Of a stretch of 38,208 nucleotides of DNA, positions 14,296 to 25,200 are shown piece by piece (the first letter of the stretch is position 1; each line of letters opens with the position of its first letter). The DNA comes from an uncultured bacterium. GTDB lineage: Bacteria > Electryoneota > Electryoneia > Electryoneales > Electryoneaceae. The stretch lies in assembly GCA_913009835.1 (NCBI GenBank), contig CAJVXH010000010.1:1-38208 (forward strand), written 5' to 3'. The notes under the pieces are model-generated. The model worked only from the letters and a program-made list of their open reading frames with translations. It made no database searches and was not told the DNA's origin. Made by a program: the position numbers and the translations under genes.

Positions 14296-17200
14296 ATGTC
14301 ATCTGAGCGTTTTGAACGGATTACTCTCAGCCCACTCGGTCTGAATCAACCTGGTATCGCGATAGCGGCTGCCACGACTGGGTTCACTGGGCTTCTCGAT
14401 GCAGAATTCTGCATTGATATTGAACGCGCTCAGGTCTCTCTTGCCACCCTCCTCAATACTACGGTGGAGACTTCAGGCCGTATTGGTCTGCGGATGCATG
14501 TGGATCAGATAAGTTCGAATGCCATCCTGTTCGAACTCTTTGGCGACCGTGATCACGTTGTGCTTCTGGCGGGAATCAACGCCGCCAATCTTCAACAGAC
14601 ATTGAAAGCGTTACCCGAGGACGGTAAGCGTTCCTTATGGTTTGAGATCCTGGACATTGCAACAGCTAACGGTCTGCTTCAGGCAAAACAGCAGGCGGAA
14701 GCCTGGGTGATGAAGGGCCATGAGAGCGCAGGTTGGGTGGGTGATGACACCACCTACATCCTGTTGCAGAAAATGGCCAAATTGGAGAACAAACCTCCTC
14801 TATTTGTGCAGGGTGGTCTGGGTGTTCATTCTGCTGCTGCCTGCAAACTCGCAGGTGCCGGTGGAATAGTTCTCGATGATCAATTGTTGCTGATGCCTGA
14901 ATCGCCGTTGCCTCTGGCCTGGAAGAACTATCTGGAGGGTTTGAACGGCAAGGAAGCTGTCGCATATGGAGAGCGTCTTTCGGCTCCGGTCCGTGTCTTC
15001 AGCCGTCCCGGTTTCCCGATCAATGATGATCTGCTCTCACAATCGGACGCCCTTGAAATAGTGAATGATTTAAGCGAAGCTGGCGTTGCGAAGTGGCGCG
15101 AGATCGCTTCAGAGCGTCTCGGTTGGGGAAATCCGGGTTCATGCGGATGGCCGATAGGTCAGGGCATCGGGCTGGCATCTCTCTATCGCGACAAGTACAA
15201 GAGCGTCGGCAAGCTGCTGGCCATGATCGGCTATGAGATTGACGAACACATTCGTGTTGCCAAGCAGCTGAACATCATGGCTCCGGATTCGCCGCTGGCG
15301 AAGATACACAAGACAAAGTATGCGCTGGTACAAGGTCCGATGAGTCGGGTCAGTGACAAGGCTGAGATGTCCGATGTGATCAGCCGAGAGGGCGCGTTGC
15401 CGATGCACGCTCTGGGCACCATGCCGCCCGAGGTGGTCGCGGATCTGATGAAACACAGCAATGAACTTCACTCCGATCGATCCTGGGGTGTTGGATTCAT
15501 TGGCTTCCTCCCGCAGGAGATGTATGATGCTCAGTTGGCTGAAGTAGTCAAGGCCAAACCACCGTTCGCGATCATCGCCGGTGGACGTCCTGACCAGGCC
15601 AACAGGCTGGAAGAGCACGGTATTTCAACCTATATCCACGCTCCCACGCCGGAACTGCTGAAGATGTATTACGAATCCGGCACCCGGAAATTCATTTTTG
15701 AAGGACGTGAATGCGGTGGCCACATTGGACCACTTTGCAGTTTTCCGTTGTGGGAAAATGTGATTGACGTCTTCCTTGAGATAGTCCCGAAGAACAAGGA
15801 AAAAGAAGTCCAGATCCTCTTTGCGGGTGGTATCAGTGATCGCCTGTCATCCGCGATGGTCAGCGTAATGGCTGCCCCTTTGTGCGCCCGCGGGATGAAT
15901 GTCGGCTGTCTGGTTGGCACCGCGTATTTGTTTGCTGAAGAGTCCGTTTCGACTGGCACCATCACCAAGTTGTATCAGGATACGGTGATCAAGTGTGATC
16001 GCACGGTCAATCTGGAAGTAGGCCCAGGTCACGCCAACCGTGCTTGCGAGACTCCGTTGGCGGATGAGTTTAACGCCACCCGTCGCCAGATGTTGAAAGA
16101 TGAATGTCCGGGCGCTGAAATCCGTGAAGAGTTGGACCGGTTCACTTTGGGGCGGCTCGCCATTGCGACCAAAGGCCAGCATTTCAGTGCGGAAGGCATC
16201 CGTGAGGTAGACGAAAAGGAGCAGTATCAGACTGGTTTCTACATGATCGGTCAGGTCTGTACCATGCGTGACAAGCCGATTACAATCAGCGAATTGCACC
16301 AGGAAATTTGTGATGGTGCTGTAGAATTACTCGATAATTACGCCCTGACCGGGAAGGTCAACGCAGGTAAGACTCAGGAACCTTCAGACATAGCGATTAT
16401 TGGCATATCATCCACACTTCCTCAAGCGAAGAATGTTGACGAATTCTGGGGAAATGTGTTGTCGAAGAAGGAAGTCATCGAAGAGATTCCCAAGCACCGT
16501 TGGGACCCGGAGATGTACTACGACGCCGATCACACTGTTCCCGACCGTACTCATTCCAAATGGGGTGCATTCATTCCGGAGATCGCTTTCGATCCGATCT
16601 CTTACGGCATCCCTCCGGTTTCGATGAAGAGTATCGAGCCCATGCAGATATTGTCGCTGGAACTTGCAAAGCGGGCGATGGAAGATGCAGGCTACGGTGA
16701 TGGCAAGTTCGATCGTGAAAACACCGGCGTTATCCTCGGGGCAGCTGGTTCGATGGGTGATCTCGGCCTGTTGTTCTCAGCTCGCACTACTCTCGAACGC
16801 ATAGTGCCCTATATCCCGGATGATTCCTGGGAACGTTTGCCCGATTGGAACGAAGAGGCATTTGCGGGCATGCTGTTCAATGTTACCTCTGGGCGCATCG
16901 CCAACCGTCTGGACCTGGGTGGAATTAACTTCACGGTAGATTCCGCTTGCGCCTCTTCGTTAACCTCGGTGGCAATGGCCGTATCTGAGCTTGAGTCTGG
17001 GCGTGCGGACATGATGATTACTGGCGGTGTCGATGTACATCAACACATCGGCAGCTTCATCAGTTTTGCCAAAACTCACGCTCTCTCTCCAACTGGAAAG
17101 AGTAGAGCGTTCGACAAAGACGCTGATGGTATCGTGTTGTCGGAAGGTGTGACGATTCTGGTGTTGAAGCGTCTGGCCGATGCCGAGCGTGATGGCGACC

Positions 17201-20200
17201 ATATTTATGCCACGATCAAGGGTTGGGGATCTTCCAGTGATGGCCGCGCCAAGTCAATGACAGCGCCCCACCCTGACGGTCAGATAAGTGCTTTGCGGCG
17301 CGCCTACGAAAAAGCCAATATCACCCCCGACCAACTCGGGATGATTGAAGCACACGGAACTGGCACGGTCGCCGGGGATACGGCTGAAGCCGAAACAGTT
17401 CTCAATCTGTTGAATGATCATGCGGCACCGAAGTCCGTTTCACTGGGATCGGTGAAAGCCCAGATCGGGCACTCCAAGTCCGATGCTGGTGCGGCCGGAA
17501 TCCTACGGGCAGCTCTTTCACTTTACCATAAAACATTGCCTCCCCACATGCATGTGGAGAAGCCGATTGATCCGATCTCTGATCCGGAATCTCCGGTATA
17601 TTTGCTGAAGGAGAGTCGTCCCTGGATCAAGCATCCGGACCATCCACGTTATGTCGGCGTGAGCGCGTTCGGCTTTGGCGGCACCAATTTCCACCTGGTG
17701 TTGGAGGAGTACGATTCATTGGCAAACCGGGCTCCCGCAGGGGCTCACTGGTGGCCACATGATCTGTTCGTATGGCGTACCGCCGACGAAAAGAGCCTTC
17801 TTCGCAGTGTCAAGTCTGTGCACAAGGCGCTGGAAGCTGGTGCAAAACCTCGCAAGCGTGATTTGGCATATAGCTTGGCCTTGCAGGCTGATGCCGCCAT
17901 TGACAAACCGACCTTGTTGGCCATCGTTGCCACCGACCTGGACGATCTCAAGGATCATCTTGGCAAGGCGATCTCGAAACTTGAAGGTGATGAAAAGGTT
18001 GCGCTTGGACCGAACGTTCAGCTGGCCCTTGAGGTGCCGTCCGAAACACCGAAAGTTGGTTTCCTCTTCCCCGGACAAGGTGCGCAGTATGTGAATATGG
18101 GCCGTGAGGCGGCACTGCACCTGCACGAAGTCCGTGAGGGTATCGAAGGAGCGGATGTATTTACGCGTGGCGCCTACAAAAAGCTACTCAGCCAATACAT
18201 TTACCCGCCCAGCGCGTTTAGTAAGCGCGAAGAAAAGCAGCAGACGAAAGACATCACCAACACGCATGTCACCCAGCCTGCTTTAGGTGCGCTGGCGACT
18301 GGTTATTATGATCTTGCCCTCCGACTAGGTCTTCGGGCAGATGGTGTTGTCGGTCATTCGATCGGTGAGTATGTTGCGTTACATGCTGCCGGTGTGTTGT
18401 CCCGCGAGCAGATGTTCACCTTGATTGAAACACGTGGCCGGACAATGGCCGAAGCTGCGGCGGACAAACCGGGCACTATGGCTGCGGTGAAGTTGGAACG
18501 TGAGAAATTGCAACCGTTGATCGAAGAGTTTGAGGGCGTGGTTATTGCGAACCACAACGCGCCTCAGCAGAGCGTGTTAAGCGGTCCGGTTGATGGAGTA
18601 GAAGCTGCTGTAAAGAAACTCAAGGATGATGGCTTTACGGCGAAGCTGTTGGTGGTAGCCGGAGCCTTCCACTCCAGTCTGTTCGAGCAATCACAGAAGC
18701 CGCTCGTTGAAGCTATTCAAGCGGCAACAGTAGCTGAACCATTGATTCCGGTGTATTCAAATAAGGACGGGTCGCCTTATCCGTCAGATCCTGCCGCAAT
18801 CAAAGATCAGCTTAGTGGTCATCTGCTGAGCTCGGTGGAGTTCGTTTCCGCGATCAAGGCTATGTATGCCGACGGCATCCGTCTCTTCGTTGAACTGGGA
18901 CCGAAGAATATCTTGGGTTCCTTGACCAAGCAGATCCTGGCTGGTGAAAAGGATTTCACGACGGTTTCATTTGATGCCAGTGGTACGATGAAAGGTGTGC
19001 TGAAAGCTACAGCGCAACTGGCGGCAGCTGGTGCACATATCAGCTTGTCTGAGTTGTACGAAAACCGTGATGTTAGAGCTATTAACGTAGGTCAGTTGAT
19101 AAAGACAAAGCCTGAACCGTTGCCCAAGACTTCCTGGTTAGTTTCTGGTGGATGTTCGAGACAGCAGGGCCAACCAAAACAGCTTGCAGGCAAATTACCT
19201 CCGTTAGACAAACAGACAGCAGATAAAAGAAGGGAAGAACTGATGAATGAGTGGAAACCGGAAGAGGGCGTACCTCAGGGCGTACCTCCTCAACAACCAC
19301 AGGGTCAACCGGGTCAACCTCCGGTAGATCCAATGCAGGCGTACCAGCAGAATATGGCACGCTTCCAGCAGATGCAGCAGCAGTTTGGCCAGCAAGGCCA
19401 GCCGCCCATGCCTCCGCAGGGCCAGCCGGGTTATCCGCAGCAACCTGGATATCCACCTCAGGGCATGCCACCGCAAGGGATGCCTCCGCAGGGTCACCCT
19501 CAGCAACCTGGGTATCCTCAGCAGGGAATGCCTCAACCGGGTTATCCTCAGCAGCCACAGCCTTATGGTCGTCCGCCTCAGCCAGGATATCCGCAACAGG
19601 GAATGCCCCAACCGGGTTATCCTCAGCAGCCTGGATATCCACCGCAGGGCATGCCTCCACAAGGAATGCCGCCTCAAGGTTATCCACAACAGGCACCGCA
19701 GGCGATGCCTCAGACGCCGCCTCCTCCAGCGCCTATGCCGCAGGCTCCAGCGCCACAGGCGCCAGCCGTTGCTGCTCCGGCTCCGGCTCCAGTTGCAGCT
19801 GCTCCGGCTCCGACCGCAGCTAGTCCTGCAAAGGGTAGAGATGAGATCGCTGCTCAATTGGTAGCGTTGATCTCGGAACGTACCGGCTACCCGGAAGACA
19901 TGCTTGACCTCGACGCCGATATGGAAGCCGATCTGGGCATTGATTCGATTAAACGTGTTGAAGTGCTCGGATCATTGCAGAAGACCTTCCCATCTGATCA
20001 GGCAGAGAACGTGCAGGCGGAGTTGGAAGCGTTGACTCGTGTCAAGACCATGAACGAGATGGTGGAAATTCTGATACAGATGGGCGAGAAGTCTGGCGGT
20101 GCACCAGCTCCCATAGAAACTGCGCCTGCTCCTGTTGCCCAGCCGGCAGCTCCCGCCGCTGCACCTGCTGCTCCAGCAGCCGCAGCACCTGCACCAACGG

Positions 20201-22170
20201 TTAGTGGTGGTACGATGAGCCGGGAGGAGATCACGCAGCAATTGGTTGCTCTGATTGCTGAACGTACCGGCTACCCGGAAGACATGCTCGACCTCGAAGC
20301 CGATATGGAAGCTGATTTGGGCATTGACTCGATTAAACGTGTCGAAGTGCTTGGATCATTGCAAAAAACCTTCGCGACCGACCAGGCTGAGAGTGTTCAG
20401 GCTGAGCTGGAAGCGCTTACCCGTGTCAAGACCATGAACGAGATGGTGGAAATCCTCGTGAAGATGGGCGATGTGGCGGGTGGAGATACTGTAAACCCTA
20501 AGCCGGGAGACGTGCAACAGCCGTCGTCCAGACTGGACATGTTCCATGTCTCCCAATCCAACGGCGGAGCGACGGCCTCCAAGGTTGAGGATGATAACGA
20601 TTTCAGCAATATCAAGCGCGTCGGACGATACATCTTCAAGGCGTATGAAGAGAAACTTCCTCCGCGCGGCGCAATTCCTCAGGGTCTGATTCTGGTCACT
20701 GAGGATTCCGGTGGCATCGCGGCTAACACTATTAATTTCCTTTCCCAGGAAGGCGTTAAGACTGCGATGATCGAGAGGAGTGTGTTGCAGGACGCTGACA
20801 AACTCGAGCAAGTGGTTGCCAGCTTACGCGAGCAACATGGCTCTATCAGCGGCATACTCCACCTTGCCACCCTTGGATCTGATAGTCTTCCTGAGAGTAT
20901 GGATGAACTGTCAGATACCACTCAGGTACACGTTTACAGCCTGTTCCGCCTCCTTCAGCTCGTCGCGGATGACATGAAGGAAGCAGCCGACAATGGCGAA
21001 GCTCGTGTGATGATGGGTTCAACCATGGGCGGTACTTTCGGACGGCAGGACAAACCCAGCGCTATCCCAACAGCTGCTTGCAGCGTAGGTATTCTCAAGA
21101 CAGTTGCACTCGAATGGCCGGGCGTACAGGCTAAGGCAGTCGATTTTGACGAATCTCTCTCGCCTCCAGCCATTGCAAAGCAGTTGGTGGATGAGCTTCT
21201 CGCCGAAGATGAGCATCAGGAAATCGGTTACCCTGGAGGAAACCGGACGATCTTCCGTCCCGAGGATGCTGCTCTTGACCTGAACGACGATGCCGTACCA
21301 TTTCAGCTTGAATCTGACTGGGTTGCGTTGGTGACAGGTGGCGCACGTGGGGTAACTGCAGAGTTGGCGTATGACCTGGCTCGTGCGGGAATGACGCTGA
21401 TCCTTTGCGGTCGTTCACCGTTGCCAGGTGTCGAGAATCCGAACACTGTTGAGTTGACCGAGATTCCTGATCTGCGCAAGCATCTCTTGATGGAGGCAAA
21501 GAGCTCTGGTAAAAAAGTTCGCCCGGTTGACATCGAGAAACAGGTAAACCGTATTCTCGGACAACGTGAGATGCTCAAGAACTTCAAGCGTTTTGAAGAC
21601 GCTGGCGCGAAGGTCGAATACCTGAGCGTTGATGTTTCAGATGCTGAGAAGTTCGGTGCGACGATTGATGACATCTATGAACGTTATGGCCGGATAGATG
21701 TTGTCATGCATGGTGCGGGCATCATCGAAGACAAGCTGATCGTGGACAAGCCGTTCGAGCAGTTCCGTCGGGTATTCGAGACCAAGGTCAATGGCGCTTG
21801 GATCATGGCGAGAAAGCTACGTCCTGCCGAGATGAAACTGGCAGTGTTTTTCACCTCGATGTCGGGACGATTCGGCAACATAGGTCAGGCAGATTATGCT
21901 TCCGCCAACGAAGCTCTGAACCGTTATGCATGGCGATGGAGCAGCGAGTGGCCGAACGCTCGCATCATGTCGATCAACTGGGGTCCGTGGATCTCTGGGA
22001 TGGTGACTGATGAGCTGATGGCGGCTTTCAGGGAACGCGGTGTGATACCTATTCCTCTTAAGGGTGGTCGACAATTCTTCCTCGATGAGCTCAAGCATGG
22101 CAGTAATGATGAGATTGAGTTGATCGCGGGGTCCGGCCTCTGGACGGCTGAAGATCTGGCAAGTGTTTAG
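14296..22170 (+). CDS. PUFA-synthase-like megasynthase 1: ER(NMO)-KS-AT-ACP-ACP-KR
   Basis: A 2624-residue iterative-type polyketide/fatty-acid synthase. Residues 1-330 contain a half-conserved NMO-like barrel ([12 protein letters not shown] near 141, [20 protein letters not shown] near 174). Residues 345-600 hold a full FMN-dependent NMO/PfaD-like enoyl reductase ([32 protein letters not shown] near 468, FAGGISD near 509). KS spans about 697-1150 with Cys885 (DSACASS), His1020 (EAHGTGT) and His1059 ([17 protein letters not shown]-like). AT spans about 1255-1570 (FPGQGAQY; Ser1355 in GHSIGEY). A Pro/Gln-rich linker covers about 1654-1848. Two ACPs of the PUFA type have Ser1884 and Ser2012 ([10 protein letters not shown]). 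KR occupies the C-terminus (TGGARGV near 2347; Ser2521, Tyr2534, Asn2538). All catalytic residues are present. It lies 88 bp before megasynthase 2 on the same strand, so they probably form one operon. The product is unknown. Confidence 0.93.
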   Translation: MSSERFERITLSPLGLNQPGIAIAAATTGFTGLLDAEFCIDIERAQVSLATLLNTTVETSGRIGLRMHVDQISSNAILFELFGDRDHVVLLAGINAANLQQTLKALPEDGKRSLWFEILDIATANGLLQAKQQAEAWVMKGHESAGWVGDDTTYILLQKMAKLENKPPLFVQGGLGVHSAAACKLAGAGGIVLDDQLLLMPESPLPLAWKNYLEGLNGKEAVAYGERLSAPVRVFSRPGFPINDDLLSQSDALEIVNDLSEAGVAKWREIASERLGWGNPGSCGWPIGQGIGLASLYRDKYKSVGKLLAMIGYEIDEHIRVAKQLNIMAPDSPLAKIHKTKYALVQGPMSRVSDKAEMSDVISREGALPMHALGTMPPEVVADLMKHSNELHSDRSWGVGFIGFLPQEMYDAQLAEVVKAKPPFAIIAGGRPDQANRLEEHGISTYIHAPTPELLKMYYESGTRKFIFEGRECGGHIGPLCSFPLWENVIDVFLEIVPKNKEKEVQILFAGGISDRLSSAMVSVMAAPLCARGMNVGCLVGTAYLFAEESVSTGTITKLYQDTVIKCDRTVNLEVGPGHANRACETPLADEFNATRRQMLKDECPGAEIREELDRFTLGRLAIATKGQHFSAEGIREVDEKEQYQTGFYMIGQVCTMRDKPITISELHQEICDGAVELLDNYALTGKVNAGKTQEPSDIAIIGISSTLPQAKNVDEFWGNVLSKKEVIEEIPKHRWDPEMYYDADHTVPDRTHSKWGAFIPEIAFDPISYGIPPVSMKSIEPMQILSLELAKRAMEDAGYGDGKFDRENTGVILGAAGSMGDLGLLFSARTTLERIVPYIPDDSWERLPDWNEEAFAGMLFNVTSGRIANRLDLGGINFTVDSACASSLTSVAMAVSELESGRADMMITGGVDVHQHIGSFISFAKTHALSPTGKSRAFDKDADGIVLSEGVTILVLKRLADAERDGDHIYATIKGWGSSSDGRAKSMTAPHPDGQISALRRAYEKANITPDQLGMIEAHGTGTVAGDTAEAETVLNLLNDHAAPKSVSLGSVKAQIGHSKSDAGAAGILRAALSLYHKTLPPHMHVEKPIDPISDPESPVYLLKESRPWIKHPDHPRYVGVSAFGFGGTNFHLVLEEYDSLANRAPAGAHWWPHDLFVWRTADEKSLLRSVKSVHKALEAGAKPRKRDLAYSLALQADAAIDKPTLLAIVATDLDDLKDHLGKAISKLEGDEKVALGPNVQLALEVPSETPKVGFLFPGQGAQYVNMGREAALHLHEVREGIEGADVFTRGAYKKLLSQYIYPPSAFSKREEKQQTKDITNTHVTQPALGALATGYYDLALRLGLRADGVVGHSIGEYVALHAAGVLSREQMFTLIETRGRTMAEAAADKPGTMAAVKLEREKLQPLIEEFEGVVIANHNAPQQSVLSGPVDGVEAAVKKLKDDGFTAKLLVVAGAFHSSLFEQSQKPLVEAIQAATVAEPLIPVYSNKDGSPYPSDPAAIKDQLSGHLLSSVEFVSAIKAMYADGIRLFVELGPKNILGSLTKQILAGEKDFTTVSFDASGTMKGVLKATAQLAAAGAHISLSELYENRDVRAINVGQLIKTKPEPLPKTSWLVSGGCSRQQGQPKQLAGKLPPLDKQTADKRREELMNEWKPEEGVPQGVPPQQPQGQPGQPPVDPMQAYQQNMARFQQMQQQFGQQGQPPMPPQGQPGYPQQPGYPPQGMPPQGMPPQGHPQQPGYPQQGMPQPGYPQQPQPYGRPPQPGYPQQGMPQPGYPQQPGYPPQGMPPQGMPPQGYPQQAPQAMPQTPPPPAPMPQAPAPQAPAVAAPAPAPVAAAPAPTAASPAKGRDEIAAQLVALISERTGYPEDMLDLDADMEADLGIDSIKRVEVLGSLQKTFPSDQAENVQAELEALTRVKTMNEMVEILIQMGEKSGGAPAPIETAPAPVAQPAAPAAAPAAPAAAAPAPTVSGGTMSREEITQQLVALIAERTGYPEDMLDLEADMEADLGIDSIKRVEVLGSLQKTFATDQAESVQAELEALTRVKTMNEMVEILVKMGDVAGGDTVNPKPGDVQQPSSRLDMFHVSQSNGGATASKVEDDNDFSNIKRVGRYIFKAYEEKLPPRGAIPQGLILVTEDSGGIAANTINFLSQEGVKTAMIERSVLQDADKLEQVVASLREQHGSISGILHLATLGSDSLPESMDELSDTTQVHVYSLFRLLQLVADDMKEAADNGEARVMMGSTMGGTFGRQDKPSAIPTAACSVGILKTVALEWPGVQAKAVDFDESLSPPAIAKQLVDELLAEDEHQEIGYPGGNRTIFRPEDAALDLNDDAVPFQLESDWVALVTGGARGVTAELAYDLARAGMTLILCGRSPLPGVENPNTVELTEIPDLRKHLLMEAKSSGKKVRPVDIEKQVNRILGQREMLKNFKRFEDAGAKVEYLSVDVSDAEKFGATIDDIYERYGRIDVVMHGAGIIEDKLIVDKPFEQFRRVFETKVNGAWIMARKLRPAEMKLAVFFTSMSGRFGNIGQADYASANEALNRYAWRWSSEWPNARIMSINWGPWISGMVTDELMAAFRERGVIPIPLKGGRQFFLDELKHGSNDEIELIAGSGLWTAEDLASV
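19426..19713 (+). repeat. Pro/Gln-rich coding repeat (GYPQQ / PPQGMPPQG) in the AT-ACP linker
   Basis: This in-frame repeat encodes alternating [13 protein letters not shown] and [10 protein letters not shown] blocks. A block of about 50 nt starting CCTGGATATCCACC occurs at 19444 and again at 19630, so part of it arose by local duplication with a 186-nt spacing. The encoded chain should be disordered or polyproline-II and would let the carrier proteins swing widely. Confidence 0.85.
19876..20087 (+). repeat. ACP duplication, unit 1
   Basis: This codes for carrier 1, with its phosphopantetheine Ser codon at 19945. The 212 nt match 20260-20471 closely, including two separate 29-nt blocks that look identical at the start and near the end. 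Third-position differences dominate, so the carriers are a fairly recent or homogenised duplication. Confidence 0.85.
20260..20471 (+). repeat. ACP duplication, unit 2
   Basis: Second carrier unit, Ser codon at 20329, exactly 384 nt (128 codons) after unit 1. The two are separated by an Ala/Pro-rich linker. Confidence 0.85.
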
Positions 22171-22258
22171 CATCTGACTTACTGGCGCGCTGATCCATGC
22201 TCGTCTGCAAGCAAGATCATGAAGTGATTACGATAATCTGGCAGGAATAAAGGGAAAT

Positions 22259-25200
22259 ATGAGCTCCGAAACGCGCTACACCGGTCCCAAGGACATCGCC
22301 ATCATTGGTATGTCCGCATTGTTCCCGAAAGCACCGAACATGCGTCAATACTGGCAAAACATCATCGACAAGGTAGATGGTGTGACAGAAGGCGTTGATG
22401 AGTGGGTGGGGGAATACTACGACCCGGAAGTGAAGAGACCGGCCCGTATCTACACCAAGAAGGGTGGTTTCATTGATCGGAATACGCGTTTTGATCCTTT
22501 GGAGTTCGGCATTATGCCGAACACGGTGGACGGCACGAGTCCGGACCAGTTTCTTGCGTTGAAAGGCTGCAAGGAAGCGTTGGTTGACTCCGGATACTGG
22601 ATAACCCGAAGTGGGATAAAACCCGCACCGGTGTAATTCTCGGCTATGGTTCAAATATCAACCGTGGTAACATGGTCATGTTCCAGCATGGAATCTTCGT
22701 TGATCAATTGATGGTGATCATCAAGCATCTGTTGCCGGACATTGATGATGAGCTGTTGAACGAGATTCGTACTGATGTAGAAGATGGCCTGCCGAAACTC
22801 CGTCCAGAAATTGTACCGGGATTCGTCTCGAACGTGTTGACCGGACGCATAGCCAACCGTCTGGACCTCATGGGTCCGAACTACACGGTAGACGCTGCCT
22901 GCTCGGCCTCTTTCATCTCGCTTGATGCGGCGATGAATGAGCTCCAGAGTAGACGCAGCGACCTCATGCTCGCTGGCGGAATCAATTGCTCAATGCCAGC
23001 CCAGATGATGATGGTCTTTTCCATCATCGAGGCGTTAACTCGAGAGGATGTGCGGCCATTTGACAAGAAAGCTTCAGGCGTCCTTCTCGGTGAAGGTACT
23101 GGTGTGCTGGTGTTGAAGCGTTTGACTGATGCTGAGCGTGACAATGACCGCATCTACGCGGTAATCAAGGGTTTGTCGCTGGCATCTGATGGCCGGTCCA
23201 AGGGTCTACTCGCCCCTCGTCTCGAGGGTGAAATACTTGCGATGGAACGGACTTACGAGGAATGCGGTATTGACCGTGATACCATTACGCTGATTGAAGC
23301 GCATGGTACGGGCATCCCGTTGGGTGACAGTACCGAAGCTCAGTCTATGAAGGCTGTGTTTGGTGATCGTCCCAAAGACGGTCTTATGATCGGTCTTGGG
23401 GCTGTCAAATCCATGCTGGGTCACTCCTTGCTGGCGGCTGGCGCGGCGGGAATGATAAAGACAGCGCTTAGTCTGCATCACAAGGTATTGCCGCCAACCC
23501 TTTGCGATGAAGTCAATCCTGAGCTCGGGTTTGCGGACACCCCGATCTATGTGAACAACAAAACCCGTCCCTGGATTCATGGCGAGAGTCATCCAAGGCG
23601 TGCAGGTGTGAATGCGTTCGGTTTCGGTGGAATCGACGGCCACTGTATATTGGAGGAGTATACCGGTTCCAGCGGTAAGGATAAGGGCGGCGACAAACTG
23701 ATGCACAAGGAGTGGCCTAATGAGCTGTTCCTCTTCCACGGTCAGACTGATGAGGAAGTCATCGGACGAGTGGAAGACGTCATTGGTGTGATCCAGCACC
23801 CGCGCCAACTTTTGCTTAGAGACATTGCATTTTCGTTGATGAAGGAAGCGGATGGTGAGTTCGGTCCAGTGCGTCTGGCAATAATTGTTGGGCGTGACCG
23901 TGATGAAGCTGTCACGCGTTTGCAGGATGCCACAGAGAAGATCAAGTCCGGCAAGGCGAAAAGGCTTAAAGGCCGTGGCGGGATATTTTATGGCGACGAG
24001 GTCCGTGAAGGCAAATTAGCCATGCTTTACCCGGGCCATGGTGCCCAGTATCCGGAAATGATGTCTGAGCTCTGCATGTATTTCCCGCAGGTTCGCGAAT
24101 GGTTCGACGTTCTTGACAAGGAGATGTTGGACTTGTCAAACGTTCGCGCGAGTAAGGTTGTTTATCCTCCGCCCACAAATCTCACTGCTGAGGACCGCGA
24201 GGAGAGGATAAGGGAACTCCTCACCGGTGATTTTGGTATCGGGTTGACAATTTTCACCGATTATGCAATGGATGAACTGCTGCGGGAGACATTTGGCATT
24301 AAGCCAGATGTGATGCTCGGTCACTCGACCGGTGAGATAAGCGCAATCGCGAATTCTGGTTATTTCAATAAACCAGACAAGTTCAGCCATACCGAACCGA
24401 CAAAGATCATTCAGGAAACCTTCACTGGATTCCGTGATGACCTGGGCGGTCTGCCCACCGGTGCGGTGCTCACTGTTGGTGCGGCGAAGCGCGGGGTTGT
24501 GGAACAGATCATCGAGGATTCCAAGGGCAAACTGGCCTTTGTGCTTGACAATTGCCCGAACCAGGTTATGATCTACGGGAGTGAGAAGGACATTCTCGAA
24601 GCCAAATTGAATTTCGAGAAAGCTGGTGGTATCTGTGAACGATTGCCGTTCGACCGTGCCTTGCACACACCTGATTTCAAGGGTATAAGTGAGAGATTAG
24701 CTGAAAAGCTTGAGCTGAGGTTTTTCGCCAAGGGTGATACGAAGCTGTTCAGCGCGACCAAGGGCGACTACTACCCGGATGATCTTAAAACAATTCAGCA
24801 ATGGTGTACCGACCTTTGGCATGAGCCAGTGATGTTCCGCAGCGCGATCGAACGTTTGTATGAAGATGGAGTTCGCTACTTCATCGAAGTCGGCACAAGC
24901 TCGAGCCTGACTGGATTTGTCAATGACACACTAATGGGCAAGGACTTTGTTGCCGTCGCATCGGACAATATGCGCAAGGGTGATGTTGAACAGATCGACA
25001 CTTTGCTCGCGCAGTTGTATATGAACGGTCGTTATCCTCGTTTTGAGGGCTTGTACGAACATCGTGAAGTCGAGCAGGTTCCAACCCGTCCATCTGAGGT
25101 GAAAGAAGAGAAACTCAGCCCGACTAACAAGGTTCTGGTGCGTGACATTGCGAGGACCAGGATCAGCCCGGAAATGCTGAAGAAGCTGGATGAGCGTTTC

